DNA of 64,000 nucleotides from Anomaloglossus baeobatrachus (lineage: Eukaryota; Chordata; Amphibia; Anura; Aromobatidae): NCBI RefSeq assembly GCF_048569485.1, contig NC_134357.1:113720244-113784243 (forward strand), read 5' to 3'. The position numbers and the translations under genes were made by a program. A model generated the notes under the pieces. The model searched no databases. It saw only the letters and a program-made list of their open reading frames with translations, and was not told the DNA's origin. Shown here in pieces: positions 22,595 through 33,040 of this stretch (position 1 is its first letter; the number at the start of each line of letters is the position of its first letter).

Positions 22595-25500
22595 GTACCC
22601 CCCGAAGACCCGCCCTCCTCAGGAAGCTCCGGAGGAGGCGAGGAGCATCCACGTCCTCCGCAGGTACCCACGTCCTCTCCTCAGGACCAAACCCCTTCCA
22701 GTCTACCAGATAGTAGGTTCTACCTCGGACCTCCTTAGCCGCAAGGATGGCTTTTACCTCATAGACGTCGTCATCACCAACAGGAGGAGGCGTAGTACCA
22801 GGATCACTGTGGAAACGGCTCAGGACCACCGGCTTGAGGAGGGACACATGGAAGGAGTTCGGGATGCGAAGTGTAGACGGCAGCTTCAACTTGTAAGACA
22901 CCTCATTGATCCGTCGGAGCACTTCAAAGGGACCAATAAAGCGGGGACCCAGCTTGTAGGACGGCATCTTTAGGCGGACATACTTGGATGAGAGCCAAAC
23001 TTTATCTCCGGGTTGAAAGAAAGGAACATCCAGACGTTTCTTGTCAGCGTGTTTCTTCATGCGGACAGAGGAATGTTCCACAGCCGACTTGGTCTCAGCC
23101 CAGACGGCGGAGAAGGACCTCACAAGGTCATCAGCTGCAGGGTTGCCGGAAGAACATGTCACAGAGCACGGCACTTTGAGTCGCTGTCCATACACCACCT
23201 GGAACGCGGATTTAGCAGAGGACTCCCTTTCATTATTGTTGTAAGAGAACTCGGCCCATGGAAGCAGGTTGACCCAGTTGCTATGGTGTTCGTCCACGAA
23301 GTGGCGGAGATAATTAGTCAAGACTTGGTTAATGCGCTCCACTTGCCCATTGGATTGAGGGTGGTAGGCAGAAGAAAAGTCCAATTGTACCTCCATTATT
23401 TTGCAGACTGCTCTCCAAAACCGAGCAGTGAACTGGACCCCTCTGTCGGACACGATATGGAGAGACAAGCCGTGAAGCCGGAAGATATGTTGAATGAATA
23501 AGTCAGCAAGAACCGGAGCGGACGGTAGCCCGGAGAGTGGTGTGAAGTGGGCCATCTTGGAGAACCGGTCCACCACCACCCAGATGACTGTGCAGCCAGA
23601 CGATTTTGGCAGGTCCGTGATGAAATCCATGCCGATATATTGCCATGGAGCGGATGGTACAGGTAAAGGAAGCAAAGGGCCCGCCGGAAGAGTCTTCGGG
23701 ACCTTGTTCCGGGCACAGGAGGAACAGGATGAAACAAGGTCCTGGACGTCTTGACGTAGCCCTGGCCACCAATAATATCGGGATATCAATTGCAGAGATT
23801 TCTTTTGACCCACATGACCTGCTATTCGGGAAGAGTGTCCCCACCGGAGTACACGTTCCCTATCGACCTCAGCAACAAACGTCTTACCGGGAGGAATGTG
23901 GTGCATGTCAATTGGTGCCGCCATTAGCTTGGAAGGTTCAATGATGTGCCGAGGTTCATCTTCCTGATCCTCTAACAGGAATGATCGAGACAGCGCATCG
24001 GCCTTCAGGTTCTTCTCGGCTGGACGGAAATGCAGAACAAAATCAAAGCGGGCGAAGAATAATGACCATCGGGCCTGTCGGGGGTTTAGCCTGTTACCTG
24101 TCTGGAGATATGTTAGATTCTTGTGGTCAGTATAGATGGTAACTGGTTGTAATGACCCTTCCAGCAGGTATTGCCACTCTTCCAGGGCCAGCTTGATTGC
24201 CAGCAACTCATGGTCTCCGATTGAGTAGTTTCGTTCTGCTGGGGAGAAAGCCTTAGAAAAGAAGCCACAGGTTACTGTCTTACCCTCTGACGTTTTCTGT
24301 GTAAGAACCGCACCGGCTCCGGATGAGGAGGCATCTACCTCAAGGATAAACAGCTTGTTAGTGTCGGGTCTGTGTAAGGCTGGAGGTAGAAGCGAAGGCT
24401 CGTTTAAGGGACATGAACAATTCTTCAGCTTCCAGGGTCCATTTCTTAGGGTTCTCCCCTTTGCGAGTGAGAGAGGATATGGGACGCACCAGAGACGAGA
24501 AGTGTGGAATGAATTGCCGGTAATAGTTGGCGAATCCCAGGAATCGCTGGATAGCCTTCAACCCTTCCGGACGGGACCAATTCAGTACGGCTGATACCTT
24601 ATCGGGGTCCATCTTCAGGCCAGTATCAGAGAAACTATGTGGCCAAGGAAGGGTAGCGAGGTCTGCTCAAACAGATATTTCTCGAGTTTGGCGTAAAGGC
24701 GATTCTCTCTCAATCTCCGCAGGACAAGACGGACATGTCTTCGGTGGGTATGCAGGTCCGGAGAGAAGATAAGGATGTCGTCTAAATACACAACCACACA
24801 GGTGTATAGAAGGTCACGGAAGACGTCGTACACGAACTCCTGGAAGACCGCTGGAGCGTTACTGAGCCCGAAGGGCATCACTCGATATTCATAGTGCCCA
24901 TCCCGAGTGTTGAACGCAGTCTTCCATTCGTCTCCCGATCGAATGCGGACCAGATTGTACGCACCCCGGATATCTAATTTGGAGAAGATCTTGGCACCTT
25001 GAAAGCGGTCAAACAGTTCCGGTATCAGGGGTAGCGGGTATCTGTTCTTCACCGTGATCGTATTCAATCCACGGTAGTCAATGCAAGGCCGTAGACCCCC
25101 GTCCTTTTTCCCCACAAAGAAGAAACCCGCTCTGGCAGGAGAGGAGGATTTTTGGATGAAGCCTCGTGCTAGATTTTCCTTTATGTAATCAGACATGGCT
25201 TGGGTCTCTTCTCGGGACAGAGGGTAGATGCGCCCACGCGGAGGGGTTGCCCCGGGGAGCAGGTCGATGGGACAATCGTAGGGTCTGTGTGGCGGCAACG
25301 TCTCAGCCTCCTTCTTGTCAAAGACATCGGCATAGGCCCAATAGGCAGGGGGTAACCCGGGAAGGGTGACCGGTTCAACAGGTCGGTGCGGAGGATGCAC
25401 TGGTTTCAGGCAGTTGCTGTGGCAAGACGCACTCCATTGCAGGATGTCTCCAGAATCCCAGTCCAGTATTGGCTTGTGCAACCGAAGCCAGGGTATTCCC

Positions 25501-25904
25501 AGTAGTAGGGCAATGGTCATGCCAGGGAGTACATGGAAGGCGATGGTCTCAGAGTGTAGCAACCCCACTTGCATAGTACAGTTCTCCGTGATGTACCGGA
25601 TGGGTTCGGATAGCGGTTTTCCATCCACGGAAGAAAGACTGATGGGGGTAGCAAGACATCGGACGGGAATCTGGTGTAGGTCCACCACGGCTTGTTGGAT
25701 AAAGTTCCCGGCAGAGCCTGAATCCAGGAACGCATGCTCTGACAACCGGATGGAACCACAGGACAGGGATACAGGTACATGGAGAAAAGGAGAGGACTTG
25801 GCATGACCTAGGGTGGCCTCTCCGATGGACCCTAGGCTCTGTAGTTTCCCGGCTTTACTGGACAGTCCTGAATCAGATGTTTGGCACTTCCGCAGTAGAA
25901 GCAC
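22590..25904 (-). pseudogene. pol: Chromovirus pol region
   Basis: Domains run in the order protease (active-site DSGSAG near 25720), reverse transcriptase (YLDD near 24780), RNase H (YTDHKNL near 24130), integrase (HHCC zinc finger near 23770; core with DRFSK and YHPQSNGQVE around 23330-23580) and a chromodomain (YYLVDWKGFGPEERTWVP near 22690). The chromodomain is known to steer integration through histone marks in this group. The region overlaps the 3' LTR by a few bases. It is interrupted about twice and treated here as a fossil. Confidence 0.88.
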
Positions 25905-26881
25905 TCTCCTGCCATTCTCCGATTCCTCTGTCGCAGTCTGGACTCACTGACGCGATCGACCTCCATGGGCTCGTGCGGAGCAGTAGGCCGGATGGAGGGA
26001 GGTGACATCGGCCTTTGGAAGGTGGATGCAAGGCGCGGGTTTTTTTTCGCCCGGGTGACTTCTCTGGCACGCTCTTGAAAACGGAGATCAATATGGGTAG
26101 CCAGAGAGATCAGCTCTTCCAGGGTGGTAGGTACATCCCGGCCGGCCAGTTCATCCTTGATTTTACCGGATAACCCTTCCCAGAAGGCAGCTACCAAGGC
26201 GTCATTGTTCCACTTGAGTTCGGAGAACAGAGTGGGGAATTCGATTGCATACTGTCCCACGGTGAGATTCCCCTGGTGGATTCTCATGAGCGAAGAGGCA
26301 GTAGACGAGAGACGGCCTGGCTCATCGAACACCTTACGGAAGGTGGTCAGAAAGACGGACAGGACTTGAACGGTCGGGTCATTCCTCTCCCAGAGCGGAT
26401 TCATCCAAGCCAGAGCCTGACCAGTCAGATGAGACATGATAAATGCGATTTTCGAGCGATCAGTCGCTCGCTGCAGTGGCGACAGCTCAAAGTGCAGGGA
26501 GCACTGGTTTAAGAAACCGCGACACAAACGGGGATCCCCTCCATACATGGGTGGGGAGGCCAGGCGGGAAGGAGACATGCATGTCGATAATCCCGCAGAG
26601 TCGGGGGTTGTTGAGGAGGCCGGATTCTGCAGAGCGTATAGACGGGAATCCACGGACGCCATATATTCGGCCATGCGTCTCTGGGCCTCATGCTGGCGGG
26701 ACAGTTCCTTCCGTAGTTCACTTAACTGGGAGCCGTCAGAGGATCCGGAGGTTTGCATGGATGCCAGACGGGATTCCACAGACTTCATGTAAGCTACTAA
26801 TCTTGCTTGGGTCTCGCGTTGGCGGGAGAGCTCCTGTTGCAGGTCAGTCAGCGGGTTAACCTTGATCCCGGCGGAGTCCAT
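25832..26881 (-). pseudogene. gag: Chromovirus gag region
   Basis: The nucleocapsid/capsid-type region is about 349 residues. The N-terminal part is rich in Gln, Arg and Leu and looks coiled-coil-like, with a duplicated block (LSRQ..ETQ..LVAYMKSVESRL and its repeat). A capsid-like middle follows. Near the C-terminus is a CCHC zinc knuckle, [14 protein letters not shown]. The frame begins only 13 nt from the LTR. It overlaps the pol region, as in gypsy elements that use frameshifting. It is part of a broken element, not a host gene. Confidence 0.85.
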
Positions 26882-26894
26882 GGCCTGAGCAAAC

Positions 26895-27846
26895 TGTTAC
26901 GCTCACCGAGGAGCGGCGAGCGTCCGGAGGTGGACCCACTGGACCGTGCACCGGACTCCCCTGAGAAGGCGACCAGCAGCGAACCCCCATACAGGGACTG
27001 TGCGGCGCCTCCCCAGGAGGCCTAAGTGCACGGCAGCCAGGAACCGGTAGTAGGAGTCTCTGTAGGACCAGGTGTAGCAAGGTTGTGACGTCCACAGCCG
27101 GCAGGACACGGAAACTGCACCGGAAATGTTCACAGCAGGTGACGTCCGCCGCAGGTACGGCACGGATAATGTCCACGGCAGGTAGGGCACGGTGACGTCC
27201 ACTGTTGGTATGAGCGGTGACGTCCACAGCAGGTACGGCACAGATAATGTCCACGGTAGGTAGGGCACGGTGACGTCCACTGTCAGTATGAGCGGTGACG
27301 TCCACAGCAGGTACGGCACAGATAATGTCCACGGTAGGTAGGGCACGGTGACGTCAACTGTCAGTATGAGCGGTGACGTCCCCAGCCGGAATGGTACAGA
27401 TGGCACTACGGTGAGACAAGGGATTAGAACCAGGTATCAAGCACAGAAAACAGATAACAGCACAAGGGGTCTGGACACTGGCAAGGCTCTAATGGAAGCG
27501 TTGCTCGGGCGCCTGCTGCTGGAGGAGGTGAACCTAAATACCTATTAGGTAACAGGTGACCTCTGAGGTCACTTCCAGAAAACGGGGCATACCGCTTTAA
27601 GAAAGGGGGCGTGGCCTCACGCGCAGCCTAGAGTCACTTACTGCAGCCCTGTGTAAGGAAGGGAGACAGGAAGAGGCTGCAACATGCCTGGGAGCAGGAG
27701 CAACGTCTGCATAGCCATGGGACCGGTAAGAGGAAGGCCGTCGCTGCCTGGGGCTATGACTGGGAGTGCTAGTGGGAGCCATGCTGGGACTGGGCACATG
27801 TGAGGGAGCGCGCCCCTCACGGGGTCTGGTGGGACCAGGCGCTACA
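26895..27846 (-). repeat. Chromovirus 5' LTR
   Basis: A 952-bp LTR. It contains a run of ~78-bp tandem units with GGTGACGTCCACAGCAGG; this LTR has one more unit than its partner, which accounts for the 77-bp length difference. Confidence 0.9.
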
Positions 27847-28726
27847 CACATACTGGAGGTGCTTTTTACTTTTGATGATTGGGGGACACTTCTTCTCTCC
27901 TGTGCAGCCACAGACTTGTTTAATGGTAAATCCCTGTAGGCTAAAGGACCTGTGGTGACGTCACGCCCATGTGATCAGAAGGGGCGGGGCCTCAGCAACG
28001 CACGTGATAACAGAAAGAAACTCCAGTTGTCCTGGAGTTCTTTATAATAGAAGAGGGGGTCTGAGAGAAGATCTCCAGATGGGGGGTGCAGGGGGAGAGG
28101 AGGGGGAGAAGGGGATGGGAAGCCTGCATGATTATAGTGGACGGGAGGAAACATGGCCACGCCCACTAACAAAGCCGGTCACGCCCACTTCCCAGGCAGC
28201 TTCTAGCCACTGGGATGTAGCCGCAACACTTGTCTGATGCTCCTTGGCTGGATGGAGGCAGCGCGCGCTGCATGACGTCCTTAGAACGCACGTGGCCGCG
28301 CACTGTGCATGCAAGCGGCCGGCTCTCCTGTACTATGCGGGCGCTCAGCACTGCCTGCGCCTGTCAGTGTGGCCGGCCACATCACAGTACAAGAGACACG
28401 GCCGCGCACAATTCACTGTGCGCGGCCATGTGTGTTATAATGACATTATGCAGCAGGCGGCCCGTGGCTGGCTCTCTACAATAGCTGAGAGAGCACCCGG
28501 CGCTGAGCGATGACGTCACGATGCTGGGACTCTGTGTCCTGCGTGTGTGCTGTCATCAGCAGCAGTGCAGGGAGATCATGTCTCCTCTGCACTGCTGCAG
28601 AGGTTAATTATATTGGCACGCTGTGCACGCTGATATAGTTAATGGTATCGCAGCTCCGGGTGGGCCCCCTCTGAACACTGGGCCCGGGGCGGCCGCGCCC
28701 TTTGCCACCCGCTAGCTACGCTACTG

Positions 28727-29079
28727 GTTATGACAAGATGTTTTTTATACAATACAAAATGGCTTGTATTCTCTTACGGTGCCAGAAATTTTTGTTCTTT
28801 TCTACTCAACTTGGCTCTTTTCTAAAAAGTGGGCACGCTCAGCCAATGGGGTGAAGCTAACAACTTTTTGACAAAGTGCAAACTGTAGTTGAAATCTGCA
28901 TCAGTTCATAGATCGTGTGCATTTTATATTCTAGTGCACTGAAAACCAAAGCTGCGCCAAATTGAAATGTACCTCGCAATAAATTTGGTGCACCTTTCTC
29001 AAGCAGGATTTTGGTTTTAGTTCAAGATTGGAGTGTTTATTCTACGCTAGTCTTTTTAAATTTACCCCAATATCTCCAG
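28727..29079. other. Non-coding spacer
   Basis: AT-rich sequence, unrecognised, between the hAT-like element and the next short element. Confidence 0.35.
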
Positions 29080-29414
29080 TGTTGGGAAACATGAATAATG
29101 AACCGGCAGCCATTTTTAAAAGAGGAAAAGCCGCCAGAGATTTGTGACAGCCGTGCAGCGTCGCGCCCGTGATCGGTGAGTAGGAAAGAGAGAGGGATTG
29201 TGCTGGGGACGCAGGACACATGCAGATACGCAACGTGCGCACATACTTACTGTGAAAAGCCACGCTTTTGGTGATCGAACCATTCTCGAACGGTAACTCG
29301 AACTGCCGAGCTTTAAGCAAATCATTCGAGTTCGTCAAACGACTCGAACACCGCCCAAAATCACTCGAATTTGAAATTGGCGAACCGTTCGACTCAAGCA
29401 TCGCTCAACTCTAA
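29080..29414 (-). mobile_element. Short element, TTAGAGTTGAGCG family, one end
   Basis: The complement of the right end reads TTAGAGTTGAGCGATGC, the opening of a common anuran short element. The interior has short self-complementary phrases with TTCGAG. The left boundary is not clear, so this may be a truncated copy. Confidence 0.5.
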
Positions 29415-29773
29415 TTGCTACGTATGACGGGACCCTTACTCTCCTGTGACCTCAGCCTTACACTTACAGCCAAGAAAGAAGCAGATAAGAATATTAAAGA
29501 CAACACTTTGTGCCCAAGTTATTGTTTGCAGGGATGGGGGTGTTCCAAGTAATTTTTTTTTCTTTTGTCTCTCTTATGATGTTCACTGATGTTTTTTGCA
29601 CCAAATTCATGAAAATTGGGAACACTGTTTTTTGCATAACATAAAAAAAGGTTTTTTTTCCTGACTGATCATTTTTGAGACTTTTTATGCTCCAAAAAGT
29701 GGTGTAATATAGGCAAAATGTTTCTATGATACTTAATTGCAAAAATATTGTTTTAACTCAGAATGCACGTGTC
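29415..29773. other. Non-coding stretch, nothing recognised
   Basis: T-rich and A-rich segments with no gene or known repeat seen. Confidence 0.35.
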
Positions 29774-29776
29774 TAA

Positions 29777-30331
29777 GGGGCACTTTGCACACTATGACAT
29801 CGCAAGCCGATGCTGCGATGCCGAGCGCGATAGTCCCCACCCCCGTCGCAACTGCGATATCCTTGTGATACACATGGACTCACCCGTCCTGCGACCGTCG
29901 CTCTGGCCGGCGACCCGCCTCCTTATTAAGGGGGCGGGTCGTATGGCGTCACTGCGACGTCACATGGCAGGCGGCCAATAGGAGCGGAGTGGCGGAGATG
30001 AGCGGGATGTAAACATCCCGCCCACTTCCTTCCGCATATCCTACGGAAGCCGCAGTGACGCCGGTAGGAGATGTTCCTCGCTCCTGCGGCTTCACACACA
30101 GCAATGTGTGCAGCCGCAGGAGCGAGGAACAAACATCGGACCGTCACATCAGCATAATCATGGATTACGCCGACGCTGCACCGATGATACGATTACGACG
30201 CTTTTGCGCTCGTTAATCGTATCATCGAGCCTTTACACACTACGATGTCGCATGCGATGCCGGAAGTACGTCATTATCAATTTGACCCCACCGACATCGC
30301 ACCTGCGATGTCGTAGTGTGCAAAGCCCGCC
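29777..30331. mobile_element. MITE, same family as 9206-9750
   Basis: Inverted ends (left GGGGCACTTTGCACAC, right complement GGCGGGCTTTGCACAC) bound a ~555-bp element flanked by TAA on the left and TTA on the right, so the 3-bp duplication is imperfect. The interior contains palindromic phrases (GCTCCTGCGGCTTCACACA; CGATGATACGATTACGACG). No coding capacity. Confidence 0.65.
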
Positions 30332-30580
30332 TTAGAAAAAAAAGTTCCAAAATGATGTCTAGCTGGCTGCAGAACTGAGAATCCATCAGTCAGCCCACTA
30401 TGATACTGTGGTAGGAAGTTTGTAACTCTTATCTGTCTTTCTCTGAGCTCCTCTCAACTTATTATGACTACAGATCCCATCAAAGTTGAATGTGCAGGGA
30501 AACAAAGCTTGTAAAAGCCAAATGGTGCAAAATGTATTCTGAATTCTAATTGCAAAAATTATTTTGGCAAATACATGCAT
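30332..30580. other. Non-coding spacer
   Basis: Mixed-composition sequence between two short elements; nothing recognised. Confidence 0.3.
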
Positions 30581-30584
30581 TTAA

Positions 30585-31106
30585 AGAGGACCACCAACAG
30601 AATTTTCATATATAAACTAAAATCAGTGCTATACTGGCGCTATCAAGCTCTTTCTAAACATACCTTTTGTTGTGATATCGGATATATAGTTTCTAAAATA
30701 TAAGCAAGTAAAGTTTGTGAAATGAACTATAATTTGATTGATGGCAACTACAGAATATCTAATAGGTAGGTTGGGTTTTGCTAGTTATTTCCGCCCCTGT
30801 CTGTCTGCCTGTCCTTCCTCCTCCCTGTCTTTGTTATTACAGGGGGAAGAGGGAGGGAAGAAGGACAGGGAGATTAACAACAGGCAGGCAGACAGGGTCT
30901 GGAATAACTATCAAAAGCCAACCCACATTAGAAAATCCGTCGCTACTATCAGTCAAATAACGGTGCATTTTACAAACTTTACTTGCCTATATTTCAAAAA
31001 GTATACATCCGATCTCGCAACTAAAGGTATGTATAGAATAAGCATAATAGCACCAGTATAGCACTGGCTTTAGTTTATATATGAAAATCCTGGTGGTTGG
31101 TCCTCT
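30585..31106. mobile_element. TTAA-flanked MITE, AGAGGACCA family, copy 1
   Basis: A 522-bp element has ~40-bp inverted ends (left AGAGGACCACCAACAG, right complement AGAGGACCAACCACCAGG) between TTAA at 30581-30584 and 31107-31110. The arms continue inward, so most of it can fold back. TTAA duplications suggest mobilisation by a piggyBac or Kolobok transposase; no transposase is encoded. An interrupted copy is at 32675-34744. Confidence 0.75.
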
Positions 31107-31461
31107 TTAAGTAAAAAAGATAGACAAACCAAACCGTTTAACTGCTTCCTCACAACTCAAGACCATATCTGGACTAATGGAGAGTAGATCCAGCCTTTTC
31201 TCCTATATCTAGCAACCAAACCCCTTTTTTTCATGTTTTTTATTAGATATTTTTGGGGAATAAAACCGTTTCTTTATAAATACCTGTGGATAAAAATGAT
31301 AAAAAAAAATATCAAATACCTACATTTGGCCTCAAATATAAAAATAGATTGGTTGCTAACAGCAACAATGCAATATTTGTAAAATTTGACTTTTGATACA
31401 GGATGTCCATTGTGTGAACGTCGCTGACAGCTGTATCTATGGTAATTTCAGCTATCCTTTA
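31107..31461. other. Non-coding stretch
   Basis: AT-rich sequence with homopolymer runs; nothing recognised. Confidence 0.35.
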
Positions 31462-32113
31462 GGCTAGCGCCACACATCCGTGCCTCCGGCACGTGTTTGT
31501 CATTTTTTACACGTACCGGCGGCACGGAGACACTTTAACCAATGCTACCCTATTGTAGCAGGCACACACACGTAAAACCACACGGAACGTGTGTCCGTGT
31601 GCGTTTGTACGTGTGTGCGTTTTTGAAAGCGCTGACATGTCAGTGTTTTCTCCCGCAGCACGGGTGTCACACGGCCCGCACCCGCACCACACGGGTGTAG
31701 TGTGGATGCGGTCCCGTGTGACACGCGCCGGAGAAAACACACATGTCAGTGAAAAAAAAACAAAACATTAACTCACCTTCTCCAGCACTCCTGTCTCCGC
31801 CGCTGCTGCCTCTTGCTGCCGACCGCCGCTCATTATTCTCATTGAATATTCACTTCACTGCCTGGCAGCAGCAGCAGCGGGGAGACGGGAGGGCTGGAGA
31901 CCGAGGATCAGCACCACGGACAGCAGCGCGGACATCAGGAAGGACCAGGTGAGTATAATAATTACCGATTCTACGTGTGCTATCGCGGATAGCACACGTA
32001 GAACACACGTGTCACGCACGTACCAGAGACACGTACTAACCTGCACGCAACACGCAGGGGAAATACGTGTCTCTCGGCACGTGCGTGAATTTCACGTGAG
32101 TGTGGCAGAAGCC
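31462..32113. mobile_element. MITE, TWA-flanked, with long palindromic phrases
   Basis: Inverted ends (left GGCTAGCGCCACAC, right complement GGCTTCTGCCACAC) lie between TTA at 31459-31461 and TTA at 32114-32116. The interior holds repeated CACGTGT-type phrases and several hairpins (ACACACGTAAAACCACACG; CTACGTGTGCTATCGCG). The 3-bp TTA duplication suggests PIF/Harbinger. No coding capacity. Confidence 0.65.
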
Positions 32114-32116
32114 TTA

Positions 32117-32670
32117 AAGAGTGCAGAATTTCCTTGAATTCTTATTTCCTTTGTGAGCGTGCAAACTTCATCAGTCCCTGGCAGGAGTAAATATTGATTA
32201 GCACAATGTATATTTAAAGAGAAATAAGGCAAACACATTGTTATTTTAATTAGAAACGCTTTTTCATTGTCAACATAGATAACAGCGATTGCCTGGTATT
32301 TAACAGCACTGATATAATTGGCGTATGTTTAATACTAAATGATATTATGTCTGAATAAACAGCCGTAATCTATTTAAAATAAAAGTGTGAAAAACAAATA
32401 ATAGCTAAAAAAAAAGATTAACAATCAGGTTTACAGCAGTTTACATCTTTTATATGTTTAAGAAATAATACCGGCTTGTTTTGAGGCTTGATTTGCAAGG
32501 CCTTATTATAGCTCAGTGTCACAGATATACTGTATGTGTCTTTTGCAATAAATATATATCTCAAGTAGGAAAATATTTCCCCAGAATGCCTTTGTTTTGT
32601 TTTTTTTCTGTCTTTCAATGATTGTGTGTTATCTTCTTAATGGCCCAAAAATGAATGGAGATGTGTACCT
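32117..32670. other. Repeat-free AT-rich stretch
   Basis: About 550 bp free of recognisable repeats, with AT-rich motifs such as TTTTAATTAGAAA and TAATATTTAAA-like phrases. It has no coding frame. It is a candidate for conserved non-coding sequence; only cross-species alignment could tell. Confidence 0.35.
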
Positions 32671-33040
32671 TTAAAGAGGACCAACCTCCAGGATTTTCCT
32701 ATATAAACTAAAGCCAGTGCTATACTGGTGCTATCATGCTGCTTCTATACATACTTTAGTTGTGAGATCGTATAGTTTCTGAACTACAAGCAAGTAAAGT
32801 TTGTGAAATGCATTATTATCTGATGAGAGGTGCAATGGAATATCTAATAGGTGGGTCAGGTTTTGCTAGTTTTTCCAGCCCGTCTGCCTGCCTGTCCTTC
32901 CTCCCCCTTGTCCTTACTTCCTCTTTCCTCCCGCTGTAATTACAGAGACAGGGGAAAGAAGGACAGGCAAGCAGACAGGGGTGAGAACAACTAGCAAAAC
33001 CTGACCAACCTATTAGATATTCCATTGCACTTATCATTAA

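Larger units (their letters stand above)
21720..27846 (-). mobile_element. Ty3/gypsy chromovirus, near full length, broken
   Basis: An LTR retrotransposon lies on the minus strand: LTRs at 26895-27846 (5') and 21720-22594 (3'), gag, then pol with protease, reverse transcriptase, RNase H, integrase and a C-terminal chromodomain. That domain order and the chromodomain mark a chromovirus, the branch found in fish and amphibian genomes (Sushi-like). Each LTR is TG...CA (TGTAGCGCCTGG to GAGCGTAACA on the coding strand). Flanking CACAA and CACAT are a near-matching 5-bp duplication. By eye the LTRs are about 96-97% identical outside one tandem unit, so the insertion is fairly young. The pol region has about two breaks. 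It is a fossil inserted into the hAT-like element. Confidence 0.9.
19864..28726. mobile_element. hAT-like non-autonomous element, invaded by a chromovirus
   Basis: The left end CAGTGGCGTAGCTAGGG and the right complement CAGTAGCGTAGCTAGCGG are matching inverted ends. Flanking 8-mers GTCATAAG and GTTATGAC agree at five of eight positions, which fits an old 8-bp hAT duplication. Without the inserted chromovirus it is about 2.7 kb. Left of the insertion it is largely minisatellite; right of it (27847-28726) it is GC-rich with many short repeats. It encodes no transposase. The hAT assignment rests on end sequence and duplication length only. Confidence 0.55.

Noticed and set aside
22548-26859. Plus-strand frames of 80-160 codons across the chromovirus
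   Set aside because: They are shadows of gag and pol on the other strand.
25832-26881. gag region as a domesticated host gene (as in the Mart/PEG10 group)
   Set aside because: It is still flanked by pol and two similar LTRs, so it is an ordinary young element.
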